Shown here one piece after another: positions 8,586-16,651 of a stretch of DNA of 64,000 bases (positions are counted from its first letter, which is position 1; every line of letters starts with the position of its first letter). This DNA is from Pseudomonas ovata (lineage in GTDB: Bacteria; Pseudomonadota; Gammaproteobacteria; Pseudomonadales; Pseudomonadaceae). The stretch is from contig NZ_QFFU01000019.1 in NCBI RefSeq assembly GCF_003131185.1, positions 56,795 through 120,794 of the forward strand, given 5' to 3'. A program made the translations under genes and the position numbers. The notes below the pieces were generated by a model. It was given only the letters and a program-made list of their open reading frames with translations, was not told where the DNA came from and did no database searches.

Positions 8586-9935
8586 TTACCCTTGAGTGCG
8601 GCACCATTGGGCCGGGTCGCTGGGGCGACCCTGCTGACGTATGGCGAAATACAGCGCTGCTGCTTCCTGGCCGCCACTGTTGCCGGCCGTGGCAATGGGT
8701 TCACCGGCCTTGACGATGTCGCCGGCTTCCTTGAGCAGGCTCTGGTTGTGCCCGTACAGGGTCAGGTAACCGTTGCCATGATCGAGAATGACCAGAAGTC
8801 CGGAGCCGCGCAACCAGTCGGCGAACACCACCCGACCACCATGCACGGCCCGCACCTGACTGCCGGCAGAGGCACTGATCATCACCCCGTCCCAGCGTGA
8901 GCGCTCATCGTCGCCGCGTGCTTCGCCAAAGCGTGCCAGCAGTCGACCATTGATGGGCCACGGAAGTTTACCCCGGGCCTCTGCAAACGCGCCGCCATAG
9001 GTGGCACCGCTGTTGGACACGGCAGGGCCGAGGGGTTGGACCGGACGCGGCGGGACGGGTTCAGCGTCGCTTCGGCTGTTGCGTTCTTCGCGTTCGTTGC
9101 GGGCCAGGGCTTCGCGCTGGCGTTGCTGTTCACGCTCACGGGCGCGCTGGGCCTCGGCTTCAGCCTCACGGGCCGCGATCAGCGCTTTCTGCCGCGCCTC
9201 CTCGGCTTCACGGGCCTGGCGTGCGAGGGTTTCCTCGATGGTCTTGAGCACCGTGTTCAGCTCGGCCTGGTCCTGCTGGCGGGCCTGCAGTTTCTGATCG
9301 CCGGCCTTGTAGTCCTGATTGATCTTCGCCAGTACCTTCTGGCGCTCTTCGCGTACCTTGCCCAGTTCCTGGCCACGGCTTTCAAGGTCGCTTTTCTGCA
9401 CCAGCAATTGCGCCTGCTGCAGGTCAATGTCCTTCTCGACCCCGGCCAACTGGTGCAGGGTTTCGTTGAACCGCTGCAACTGCAGCAGGCGGGCCTTGCT
9501 CAGGTAATCGTAGTAGGCGAGGGTGCGGGCGAATTTTTCCGGATGCTGCTGGTTGAGCAGCAGCTTGATGTATTCCTGGCGCCCACCCTGGTAGGCGGCG
9601 CGGGCCTGGATGGCGATCAGGCGTTGCTGCTCGACCTTTGATTCACCCAGTTTTTTCTTTTCATGGTCGAGCCTCTGGAGCTCGACTTCGGTCTTTTTTA
9701 GTTCGTGTTGCAGGACCTCGACCTGCTTTTCCAGCTTGCCCATTTCGGTTTCGGTGGCACGCAGGTCCTTCTGGACACCGCTCTTTTCGGCCTGCAGCTT
9801 GTTGAGCACCTTTTGCAGCTCAGCAACGTCCTGACGGGCGGCGTCTATCTGTTTTTGGGTCTGGGCCCGTTCATCCTCGGCAAACGCCGGGTTGAGCAGG
9901 CAGACCAGGACAAGGGCGATCAAGGCGCGAAACAT
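8586..9935 (-). CDS. envC: Murein hydrolase activator EnvC-like (M23/LytM)
   Basis: A 449-residue protein. It has a signal peptide (MFRALIALVLVCLLNPAFA), then about 230 residues of coiled coil rich in Glu/Lys/Gln, an Ala/Arg/Glu-rich linker, and a C-terminal LytM domain. The LytM domain is degenerate: the active HxH is replaced (ALYFAIRQQG) and the first metal histidine is missing. It should therefore be an activator of amidases such as AmiA/AmiB rather than a hydrolase, acting at the division septum. The ATG at 9935 is chosen over the longer frame because it begins the signal peptide. First gene of the envC-ctp-yibQ run. Confidence 0.9.
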   Translation of the reverse strand: MFRALIALVLVCLLNPAFAEDERAQTQKQIDAARQDVAELQKVLNKLQAEKSGVQKDLRATETEMGKLEKQVEVLQHELKKTEVELQRLDHEKKKLGESKVEQQRLIAIQARAAYQGGRQEYIKLLLNQQHPEKFARTLAYYDYLSKARLLQLQRFNETLHQLAGVEKDIDLQQAQLLVQKSDLESRGQELGKVREERQKVLAKINQDYKAGDQKLQARQQDQAELNTVLKTIEETLARQAREAEEARQKALIAAREAEAEAQRAREREQQRQREALARNEREERNSRSDAEPVPPRPVQPLGPAVSNSGATYGGAFAEARGKLPWPINGRLLARFGEARGDDERSRWDGVMISASAGSQVRAVHGGRVVFADWLRGSGLLVILDHGNGYLTLYGHNQSLLKEAGDIVKAGEPIATAGNSGGQEAAALYFAIRQQGRPSDPAQWCRTQG

Positions 9936-10028
9936 GGGGATAAGCGATACCGGGCAAGGTGAAAAAAGCGACGGGCCTAGTATGCCCGTCATATCAAGCA
10001 AAACAAATGTTCAGCGTCGCCTGACGCA

Positions 10029-10137
10029 GTAGGAGCGCGCTCTGCCCGCGACCGAGTGCGCAGCGCTCGCAAAATCTCGGAAACGCTGAAAGTTTACGAC
10101 TGCTAACGCAGCCGGTCGCGGGCAAGCGCGCTCCTAC
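10029..10137. repeat. CIR composite repeat, simple type copy
   Basis: The clearest single copy. Outer arms are GTAGGAGCGCGCTCTGCCCG and CGGGCAAGCGCGCTCCTAC. The left inner arm B is GAGTGCGCAGCGCTCGC, the core is AAAATCTCGGAAACGCTGAA, and the right inner arm is ACGACTGCTAACGCAGC (complement of C). The inner arms do not pair with each other, so only the outer ~22 bases form the closing stem. It lies between envC and gpmI, upstream of the envC start. Confidence 0.9.
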
Positions 10138-10190
10138 AAGGCGTGAATTTGATAGCCAATGAATCAGTAAGTTACTTGTGCTTGTGACCC

Positions 10191-11723
10191 TTATTCAGCC
10201 ACCAGAATCGAGTGCCCGCTCATTTCCTCGGGCTTTTCCATGCCCAGCAGGTGCAGCAGGGTCGGGGCGACGTCGGCCAGCACGCCACCTTCACGCACTT
10301 TCAGCGGCTTGTTGCCAAAGTAGACGAATGGCACCGGTTCCGAGGTGTGAGCGGTGTGGGCCTGCCCGGTGTGGTCGTCGGTCATCTGCTCGACGTTACC
10401 GTGGTCGGCAGTGATCAGCGCTTCGCCGCCGACCTTCTCCAGTGCAGCGGTAATGCGGCCCAGGCATTCGTCCAGGCATTCCACGGCCTTGACCGCCGCT
10501 GCCATTACGCCGCTGTGGCCGACCATGTCGCCGTTGGCGTAGTTGACCACGATCACGTCATAACGCTGGTGCTCAATGGCGTCGACGATCTTGTCGGTGA
10601 CTTCCGGTGCGCTCATTTCCGGCTGCAGGTCGTAGGTGGCGACCTTTGGCGACGGGATCAGGATGCGTTCTTCGCCCGGGAACGGCTCTTCACGGCCACC
10701 GGAGAAGAAGAAGGTCACGTGGGCGTATTTTTCGGTCTCGGCGATGCGCAGCTGGGTCTTGCCGTTATCGGCCAGGTACTGGCCCAGCACGTTTTTCAGG
10801 CTGCCCGGCGCAAACGCCGACGGCGCGTTGATGCTGGCCGCATACTGGGTCAGCATCACGTAGTTGACCTTGGGCTGGCGGGCGCGCGGGAATTCATTGA
10901 AATCGTTCTCGACGAACACCCGGCTCAGTTCACGGGCGCGGTCGGCGCGGAAGTTCATGAACACCACCGCGTCACCGTCTTCGACACGAACCGACTCGCC
11001 GATGGCGGTGGGCTTGACGAATTCGTCGCTCTCGTCGCGCGCATAGGCTGCCTGCAGGCCGGCCACGGCGCTGTCGACGTGATACTCGGCCTGGCCGTCG
11101 ACGATCAGGTTGTAGGCGGCTGACACACGGTCCCAGCGGTTGTCGCGGTCCATGGCGAAGAAGCGGCCGATGATCGTGGCGGTACGGCCCTTGCCCAGGC
11201 GGGCGAAGGCGGCGTCGAGCAATTCCAGCGAGGACTGGGCGCTGCGTGGCGGGGTGTCACGGCCATCAAGGAAGGCATGCAGGTAGATCTTGTCGGCGCC
11301 CCGCTTGACCGCAAGTTCGGCCATGGCCACCAGGTGGTCCTGGTGGCTGTGCACGCCGCCGTCGGACAACAGGCCCATGATGTGCACGGCCTTGCCGGCG
11401 CCGACCGCCTTGTCGACCGCGGCGCAGATAGTCGGGTTCTCGAAGAACTCGCCGTCGCGGATGGCCTTGGTCACGCGGGTGAAATCCTGATACACCACGC
11501 GGCCGGCGCCCAGGTTCATGTGGCCGACTTCCGAGTTGCCCATCTGCCCGTCCGGCAGGCCGACGTCCATCCCCGAGCCCGAGATCAGGCCGTGGGGTTT
11601 GGTGGCGTAGAGGCGCTCCATGACTGGCATGCGGGCCGCCATGATGGCGTTGCCTTCAGGGTTCTCGCTGTGGCCGAAGCCGTCGAGAATGATCAGAACC
11701 AGTGGTTTTGCAGTGGCAGTCAT
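10191..11723 (-). CDS. gpmI: 2,3-bisphosphoglycerate-independent phosphoglycerate mutase
   Basis: A 510-residue GpmI of the alkaline phosphatase superfamily. It interconverts 3- and 2-phosphoglycerate in glycolysis and gluconeogenesis with two Mn ions. The phosphoserine nucleophile is Ser64 in MGNSEVGHMN. The N-terminal metal Asp is in IILDGFGHSE, and a C-terminal metal cluster is seen in ITADHGNVEQM and AHTAHTSEPVPF. The length is normal. It is transcribed away from the rhodanese gene, with about 190 bases between the two starts. Pseudomonas relies on this cofactor-independent enzyme. Confidence 0.96.
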   Translation of the reverse strand: MTATAKPLVLIILDGFGHSENPEGNAIMAARMPVMERLYATKPHGLISGSGMDVGLPDGQMGNSEVGHMNLGAGRVVYQDFTRVTKAIRDGEFFENPTICAAVDKAVGAGKAVHIMGLLSDGGVHSHQDHLVAMAELAVKRGADKIYLHAFLDGRDTPPRSAQSSLELLDAAFARLGKGRTATIIGRFFAMDRDNRWDRVSAAYNLIVDGQAEYHVDSAVAGLQAAYARDESDEFVKPTAIGESVRVEDGDAVVFMNFRADRARELSRVFVENDFNEFPRARQPKVNYVMLTQYAASINAPSAFAPGSLKNVLGQYLADNGKTQLRIAETEKYAHVTFFFSGGREEPFPGEERILIPSPKVATYDLQPEMSAPEVTDKIVDAIEHQRYDVIVVNYANGDMVGHSGVMAAAVKAVECLDECLGRITAALEKVGGEALITADHGNVEQMTDDHTGQAHTAHTSEPVPFVYFGNKPLKVREGGVLADVAPTLLHLLGMEKPEEMSGHSILVAE

Positions 11724-11857
11724 GGGAACCCTCGTTTGCGGGGCGCATGAGCCGGATGACGTGACCCGGTTTCATGCGGCCTGCTTGGCAAAATGGGAAG
11801 TAGCAAAAGGATAGGCATTTTAGGTGTAAGTTCCCGGCGCGTCACGCCGGGTAGACT

Positions 11858-11885
11858 TTGGCCGACCTTGGGTGCTGTGTATACT
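11858..11885 (+). promoter_or_regulatory. Candidate promoter of the rhodanese-grxC-secB run
   Basis: TATACT at 11880-11885 with TTGGCC at 11858-11863, spacing 16. It lies 31 bases before the rhodanese ATG in the divergent gap with gpmI. Confidence 0.4.
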
Positions 11886-11916
11886 GGCCGGCATTTTAAC
11901 GCCCTGGAAACTGGAC

Positions 11917-12330
11917 ATGGTTGCTCACCTGCTTGAATTCGTCACCCACCACTACCTGATCACGGGCGCTTTCGTGATTCTGCTGGCCTTGCTGATCGCT
12001 TACGAGGTGAGCAAGGGCGCCCGTGGCGTCAGCACCGGCGAGCTGACCGCGCTGGTCAACAGCGATCAGGGCGTGGTCATCGACCTGCGCTCGACCAAGG
12101 ATTTCGCCGCCGGCCACATCGTTGGCGCACTCAATTATCCACAGGACAAGATCCTGACCCGCACCGCTGACCTGCAAAAGCACAAGGACAAGACCCTGAT
12201 TCTGGTCGATGCCCACGGCCAGCATGCCGGCAGCACCGCCGGCGAACTGATCAAGGCCGGCTTCAAGGCGGCCAAGCTGTCGGGCGGCATTTCCAGCTGG
12301 CGCGGCGATAACCTCCCATTGGTGAAGTGA
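11917..12330 (+). CDS. Membrane-anchored rhodanese-like protein (YibN type)
   Basis: A 137-residue protein with one N-terminal membrane segment (YLITGAFVILLALLIAYEV) and a single rhodanese domain (VVIDLRSTKDFAAGHIVGALNYP). In the position where active rhodaneses carry Cys the sequence reads ILVDAHGQHAGST, with no cysteine, so sulfur transfer is doubtful. The ATG at 11917 is preferred over the longer frame because it puts the hydrophobic segment at the N terminus. It is followed after one base by grxC and then secB, the conserved yibN-grxC-secB order; a role near the secretion machinery is inferred only from this. Confidence 0.85.
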   Translation: MVAHLLEFVTHHYLITGAFVILLALLIAYEVSKGARGVSTGELTALVNSDQGVVIDLRSTKDFAAGHIVGALNYPQDKILTRTADLQKHKDKTLILVDAHGQHAGSTAGELIKAGFKAAKLSGGISSWRGDNLPLVK

Positions 12331-12331
12331 T

Positions 12332-12586
12332 ATGACCCACGTTCTCGTTTATTCCAGTGACTATTGCCCGTATTGCATTCGTGCCAAGCAGTTGCTCGAA
12401 CGCAAGAACGTCGCCTTCGAAGAAGTCCGCGTCGACGGCAAGCCTCAACTGCGCGCCGAAATGGCCCAGAAGGCCGGGCGCACGTCGGTTCCGCAGATCT
12501 GGATCGGCGCCACTCATGTGGGCGGCTGTGACGATCTGTTCGCTCTGGAGCGCGCCGGCAAGCTCGATGCAATGCTTCTAGGCTGA
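12332..12586 (+). CDS. grxC: Glutaredoxin 3
   Basis: An 84-residue glutaredoxin with the dithiol site CPYC (Cys12, Cys15) after a short first strand (HVLVYSSDY). The TSVPQIWIG cis-proline loop and GGCDDLFAL glutathione-binding turn are present. It reduces protein and glutathione mixed disulfides in the cytoplasm using glutathione. It starts one base after the rhodanese stop and is followed by secB after a 43-base gap, so the three are probably co-expressed. Confidence 0.95.
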   Translation: MTHVLVYSSDYCPYCIRAKQLLERKNVAFEEVRVDGKPQLRAEMAQKAGRTSVPQIWIGATHVGGCDDLFALERAGKLDAMLLG

Positions 12587-12629
12587 TTCACATTCCTGTT
12601 AAGTCCCTATTATCGAGAAGGATCCGAGC

Positions 12630-13115
12630 ATGACCGAACAAACCACCAACGGCGCCGTTGCCAACGAAGAAAACGCACCGCAGTTCAGCCTGCAGCGTAT
12701 CTATGTTCGCGACCTGTCGTTCGAAGCCCCGAAAAGCCCGGCCATCTTCCGCCAGGAGTGGACCCCTTCGGTCAGCCTGGACCTGAACACCCGCCAGAAA
12801 GAGCTCGAAAACGATTTCTACGAAGTCGTGCTGACCCTGTCGGTGACCGTCAACAACGGCGACGAAGTGGCCTTCATCGTTGAAGTCCAGCAGGCCGGCA
12901 TCTTCCTGATCAAGGGCCTGGACCCTTCGTCGATGAGCCACACCCTGGGCGCGTTCTGCCCGAACATCCTGTTCCCGTACGCGCGCGAGACCATCGACAG
13001 CCTGGTGGTGCGTGGTTCGTTCCCGGCGCTGATGCTGGCCCCGGTGAACTTCGACGCCCTGTATGCGCAAGAGCTGCAGCGTCTGCAGCAGTCCGGCGAC
13101 GCGCCATCGGCCTGA
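12630..13115 (+). CDS. secB: Protein-export chaperone SecB
   Basis: A 161-residue SecB, full length. It forms a tetramer that keeps precursor proteins unfolded and hands them to SecA. Recognisable parts are FSLQRIYVRDLSFEAP near residue 20, the VVLTLSVTV strand, and the GAFCPNILFPYARE segment. The acidic N terminus and short C-terminal tail are normal. The ATG follows GAAGGA by about 8 bases. A strong terminator lies 18 bases after the stop and probably ends the rhodanese-grxC-secB transcript. Confidence 0.97.
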   Translation: MTEQTTNGAVANEENAPQFSLQRIYVRDLSFEAPKSPAIFRQEWTPSVSLDLNTRQKELENDFYEVVLTLSVTVNNGDEVAFIVEVQQAGIFLIKGLDPSSMSHTLGAFCPNILFPYARETIDSLVVRGSFPALMLAPVNFDALYAQELQRLQQSGDAPSA

Positions 13116-13132
13116 GTCGATTCGCTTGCCAG

Positions 13133-13160
13133 AAAAAGCGCCTCGACGGGCGCTTTTTTT
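13133..13160 (+). terminator. Rho-independent terminator after secB
   Basis: Stem AAAAAGCGCC / GGCGCTTTTT with a six-base loop, ending in seven T. The leading A-run means it may also terminate the opposing trmL transcript in the reverse direction. Confidence 0.9.
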
Positions 13161-13187
13161 GTGGGTGGTCGTCAACCGGCGCAGTGC

Positions 13188-13643
13188 TCAGGCAAAACCC
13201 TGCTGGCGCCAGGCTTCGTAGACGGCCACGGCCACCGTGTTGGACAGGTTCAGGCTGCGGCAGCCTTCGCGCATCGGCAGGCGCAGGCGGTGCCCGGTGG
13301 CAAAGGTATCGAGTAGCTCGCCCGGCAGGCCACGGCTTTCCGGGCCGAAGATAAAGGCATCGCCGGGCTGGAAACTGACGTCGTGAAAGGGCTGCGAACC
13401 CTTGGTGGTGAAGGCGAACAACCGCGGGTGGCCGATCTTTTCCAGACAGCTGGGCAAGTCGGCGTGAGTTTGCAGCGTGGCATACTCGTGGTAGTCGAGC
13501 CCGGCACGGCGCAGCCGCTTGTCATCCAGCTCGAAACCCAGCGGCTCGATCAAATGCAGGGTGCAGCCACTGTTGGCGCACAGCCTGATGACATTGCCGG
13601 TATTCGGCGGAATTTCTGGTTGAAAAAGGATGACGTGAAACAT
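13188..13643 (-). CDS. trmL: tRNA (cytidine(34)-2'-O)-methyltransferase
   Basis: A 151-residue SPOUT-class (SpoU) methyltransferase of the TrmL/YibK type, which 2'-O-methylates the wobble base of tRNA-Leu isoacceptors. Motif order: MFHVILFQPEIPPNTGNVIR at the N terminus, FIFGPESRGLP (knot and S-adenosylmethionine site), and RSLNLSNTVAVAVYEAWRQ at the end. The start at 13643 is chosen because the protein then begins exactly with the conserved N terminus; the open frame upstream overlaps the divergent gene. It converges with secB. Confidence 0.93.
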   Translation of the reverse strand: MFHVILFQPEIPPNTGNVIRLCANSGCTLHLIEPLGFELDDKRLRRAGLDYHEYATLQTHADLPSCLEKIGHPRLFAFTTKGSQPFHDVSFQPGDAFIFGPESRGLPGELLDTFATGHRLRLPMREGCRSLNLSNTVAVAVYEAWRQQGFA

Positions 13644-13668
13644 GCACGGCTCCGAACAAAAGGACGGG

Positions 13669-14082
13669 ATGCATTCTACTCCCGAAGAAGACCCCAGACC
13701 GAAGTTCTGGCCGCGTGTGCTGGGCTCGATCGCGATTGTCGGCTTTTCCGTGGGCATGATGATCGGCCGGGTGCAGCAATCGGACCCGGCCGAACTGCAA
13801 CAGATCGAAGAACTGCCCACCGGCCTGGCGCTGTGGTTCGACGAAGAACCCAAGGTAGAGGGTGAGACGGTCGAAGGTGCCATCGTGTTGCGCCTGGACG
13901 CCACCGGGCAACCGTGGAACGGTCAGTTGCGCGCCGACGGCAAGGTGACTCGCTGGACGTTGCAACGCGCTGAGAAAGGATTGGTGCTGACGCTGCTGGC
14001 GGCCCGTCCACTGCACGGCGACTGGAACGCTGCCGAGGTGGACGGGCGCTGGAGGCTGGAAGTCAGCCTCCGTGAGCAATAA
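13669..14082 (+). CDS. Hypothetical single-pass membrane protein
   Basis: A protein of about 137 residues with one membrane segment near the N terminus (FWPRVLGSIAIVGFSVGMMIGR) and a periplasmic-looking remainder with regular beta-strand pattern (GAIVLRLDATGQPWNGQLRADG). I do not recognise a family. Of two starts, 13642 (which overlaps the divergent trmL start) and 13669, the second is preferred because AGGACGGG precedes it. It is transcribed divergently from trmL. The C-terminal half resembles small lipoprotein-like beta domains only in general character. Confidence 0.65.
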   Translation: MHSTPEEDPRPKFWPRVLGSIAIVGFSVGMMIGRVQQSDPAELQQIEELPTGLALWFDEEPKVEGETVEGAIVLRLDATGQPWNGQLRADGKVTRWTLQRAEKGLVLTLLAARPLHGDWNAAEVDGRWRLEVSLREQ

Positions 14083-14347
14083 AAGAGGGGAATCCCCGGC
14101 CTGCCTGTACCAAGGCCCCCAAAACTGGTAGGTGCAAGAGGTATTGCAGGTGGCGTGCCAGGTTTGGATTTTTTTGTAATCGGATGGCGAAAAATCCTGC
14201 AGGGCCTTTGAAACGGGGGCTTACCCCATCTGCCTGAATCGGGCTGGCGATATAAACGCTCAGGTTCGGCCAGGCTCACTCCGGTTTCTGCACCTCGATA
14301 GCGCACGGATCCCGTGCCTGCACCCAAGGTGAGGCACTGTGCTATTC

Positions 14348-14514
14348 GTAGGAGCGCGCTTGCCCGCGACCGGCTGCGTTAGCAGTCGTAAAATTGTGGC
14401 GTTTCGTAGATTTCGAATGTGCTCACAACTGTAAATTTGTTGCGTTTCGCAGATTTTTGCGAGCGCTGCGCACTCGGTCGCGGTGGTCCGGCATTCCGGC
14501 AAGCGCGCTCCTAC
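14348..14514. repeat. CIR composite repeat, reverse order with extended core
   Basis: Order is outer arm, C (GGCTGCGTTAGCAGTCGTAAA), a core with two related units (TGTGGCGTTTCGTAGATT and GTTGCGTTTCGCAGATTT) separated by CGAATGTGCTCACAACTGTAAA, then complementary B. The right outer arm carries the insert GGTGGTCCGGCATTCCGGCA. The same core layout recurs at 49350, and a looser version at 35131. Confidence 0.87.
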
Positions 14515-14668
14515 CGGGCGAACGGCGACAGGGTCATGACCTGTTTGTTCCATCACACCCCAGTCGCACACTGCCCTGTAAGCCTCATAAACAGGCTCAG
14601 GAGACATCCGAAAGCCGATTCACTGTTTTTCTTGCGGGTCGACAACACCGCCTGTCTTCCAGGTGGTG

Positions 14669-14710
14669 GCAATTGTCACAATTGCTGCTAAGCACGCTGA
14701 ACGTCACGTT
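14669..14710. promoter_or_regulatory. Two palindromes upstream of the porin gene
   Basis: A perfect 17-base palindrome GCAATTGTCACAATTGC (14669-14685) is followed 14 bases later by AACGTCACGTT (14700-14710). They lie about 410-450 bases upstream of the porin ATG. The first looks like a dimeric repressor/activator site; no regulator can be assigned. Confidence 0.4.
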
Positions 14711-15018
14711 TTACAAGGGTTTTTCGGTGCGTGAGAGTCAGCCACCAGACCATGTAATGTAGGAAAAAAGACGTGATCCTACAGTCCGTTATCCCCATAC
14801 CAAGCGATCTGACGAACGGTCCTGAAATATTTTTTAGGCATTAGCGTTTCAGGTGGATACACTCCTTGGCGATCCGATGCGTACCCGGTTTTGTATATAG
14901 CCATTGAGTCTAAAGAGCGTGAAAATCGTTACTTTTTGATTCGTGCTTTTTCCACTACCGTGCAGCGGGCCGAAGCAACGCGGTCTAGTCAATTAGTCGT
15001 GAGACGTCCGGTACACGA

Positions 15019-15034
15019 TTGACCTCAAGGTCAA
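15019..15034. promoter_or_regulatory. Palindrome near the porin promoter
   Basis: TTGACCTCAAGGTCAA, 7-base arms around two bases, about 82 bases before the porin ATG. It resembles an Anr/Fnr box at the edges (TTGA...TCAA), but the spacing is two bases too long and the conserved T/A inside is C/G, so an Anr assignment is not supported. Confidence 0.4.
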
Positions 15035-15115
15035 CACTGGCGTTAATCGCGCGACCATGCCTTCGAGGAGTCGGAGCCATGGCTTACAAAAATTAGATTC
15101 ACGAGGAGCGAAGTA

Positions 15116-16468
15116 ATGAAAAAGTCTACCCTGGCCCTGGCCGTAGCATTCGGCGTCATGGCTCAGCAGGCCGGCGCTGCCGGTTTCATCGAAGACAGCA
15201 AGGCGTCCGTGAGTTCCCGGACCCTGTTCTTCAACAACGATTTTCGTGAAGGCACCAACCACACTCACCGCGAGACGGCCACTGGCCTGAAGTTCGACTA
15301 CACCTCGGGCTACACCCAGGGTACCGTCGGCTTCGGTCTGGACGCTCAAGCCCTGGTGGGCATCCACCTGGACGGCGGCCGTGGCTACCGTTCGGCTGCC
15401 ACCAACGGCGGCGTGACGCCTAGCGACACCGACGGTTCGGCTGTCAACGAGTGGAGCCGTGCCGGCGCCAATGCCAAGGCCCGTATCTCCAAGACCGAGC
15501 TGAAAATCGGTAACGCCCTGGCCCCGAACCTGCCGATTCTGGTCTCCAACGACGGTCGCCTGCTGCCTCAGGCGTTCGAAGGCGGCATCGTGACCTCCAA
15601 GGAACTGGACGGCGTGACCTTCACTGCCGGTCAGCTGACCCAGAGCATCGGTCGTGCTTCGTCCAACTGGACTGACCTGTCCGTAGGCGGCGCCTCCAAA
15701 GGCAGCGACGAATTCCGTTTCGCCGGCGCTGACTGGAAAGTCACCAAAGACCTGACCCTGCAGTACTACTTCGCCAACCTGGAAGACTTCTACAAGCAGC
15801 ACTTCCTGGGCCTGGTGCATGTGTACCCGATCGCCGAGAACCAGTCGTTCAAGACCGACCTGCGTTACTTCAACAGCAGCTCCGACGGCAAGAACAGCAG
15901 CGGCACTTCCGGCTACCTGTTCAATAACAACAACGGTTATGCCAAGACCCCGGGTGAAGTCGACAACAGCACCTGGTCGGCCATGTTCACCTACTCGCTG
16001 GGTGGCCATGCGGTCATGGTCGGTCACCAGCAAGTGGGCGACGACGGCGGTTTCGTTTCGCTGAACCAGGGCTCCATCGCCGACGGCCGTGGCCGTGCAG
16101 AAGGCAACGGTGGCGGCAGCTTCTACCTGTTCACCGACTCGATGATCAACCAGTTCACCCGCGCCGGCGAGAACACCACCTTCGGTCAGTACTCGTTCGA
16201 CTTCGCCAAGGCTGGCGTTCCAGGCCTGAAAGCCGCGATCGCCTACCTGCATGCCGAAGACATCAAGGGCACTGGCGCCACTGCCGGTCGCGAATTCTCC
16301 GAGTGGGAACGTGACATGCGCGTTGACTACGTCATCCAGAGCGGTCCGCTCAAGGGCTTCGGCACCACCCTGCGTCACGGCACCTACCGTGGCGACGCGG
16401 CCCTGGCCAGCTCGACCAACACCGACCAGACCCGTCTGATCTTCAACTACACCTACAACTTCATGTAA
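15116..16468 (+). CDS. OprD-family outer membrane porin (OprE-like)
   Basis: A 450-residue outer-membrane protein. A signal peptide (MKKSTLALAVAFGVMAQQAGA) is followed by GFIEDSKASVSSRTLFFNND, the standard opening of mature OprD-family porins. The rest alternates aromatic and polar residues as in an 18-strand barrel and ends in the aromatic YTYNFM required for barrel assembly. It most resembles the OprE/OprQ branch. The substrate is unknown; the neighbouring lsfA and ssu genes would fit sulfonate or small-anion uptake, but this order is also seen where OprE is described as generally stress- or oxygen-responsive. GAGGAGCG lies 8 bases before the ATG. Confidence 0.9.
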   Translation: MKKSTLALAVAFGVMAQQAGAAGFIEDSKASVSSRTLFFNNDFREGTNHTHRETATGLKFDYTSGYTQGTVGFGLDAQALVGIHLDGGRGYRSAATNGGVTPSDTDGSAVNEWSRAGANAKARISKTELKIGNALAPNLPILVSNDGRLLPQAFEGGIVTSKELDGVTFTAGQLTQSIGRASSNWTDLSVGGASKGSDEFRFAGADWKVTKDLTLQYYFANLEDFYKQHFLGLVHVYPIAENQSFKTDLRYFNSSSDGKNSSGTSGYLFNNNNGYAKTPGEVDNSTWSAMFTYSLGGHAVMVGHQQVGDDGGFVSLNQGSIADGRGRAEGNGGGSFYLFTDSMINQFTRAGENTTFGQYSFDFAKAGVPGLKAAIAYLHAEDIKGTGATAGREFSEWERDMRVDYVIQSGPLKGFGTTLRHGTYRGDAALASSTNTDQTRLIFNYTYNFM

Positions 16469-16486
16469 GTGTGTTGAACGGTGCAT

Positions 16487-16519
16487 AAAAGAACCCCGCC
16501 CTGGTGCGGGGTTCTTTTT
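16487..16519 (+). terminator. Rho-independent terminator after the porin gene
   Basis: Stem GAACCCCGC (16491-16499) / GCGGGGTTC (16506-16514) with a six-base loop, preceded by AAAA and followed by five T. Confidence 0.93.
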
Positions 16520-16651
16520 GCCCATAATTTGATATTCATTAAAGCTATATATAAATCGATATTTATTCTTTTTAAGTTTCAACAGATCGGTGCACAGTGC
16601 ACTCCTATCTGAACGCACCCGAACGCCCACCTGCTGACAAGGAGCTACACC
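16520..16651 (+). promoter_or_regulatory. AT-rich promoter region of lsfA
   Basis: 16527-16580 is strikingly AT-rich (TGATATTCATTAAAGC, then TATATATAAATCGATATTTA) in a GC-rich genome. A comparable AT-rich stretch lies just before ssuA (17545-17615). Sulfate-starvation genes in Pseudomonas are activated by CysB at AT-rich sites, so shared CysB control of lsfA and ssu is a reasonable inference, though no defined consensus was matched. Confidence 0.4.

Larger units (their letters stand above)
14083..15115. other. Long non-coding stretch before the porin gene
   Basis: About 1 kb without a convincing gene. 14083-14347 shows nothing recognisable. 14348-14514 is a CIR repeat. 14515-15115 is relatively AT-rich and holds several palindromes (14669, 14700, 15019), which suggests a complex control region for the OprD-family porin. 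Open frames here lack ribosome sites and coding-type base bias. Confidence 0.6.

Noticed and set aside
15019..15034. Anr/Fnr box at the porin promoter
   Set aside because: The spacing between half sites is two bases too long and the conserved T/A positions are C/G.
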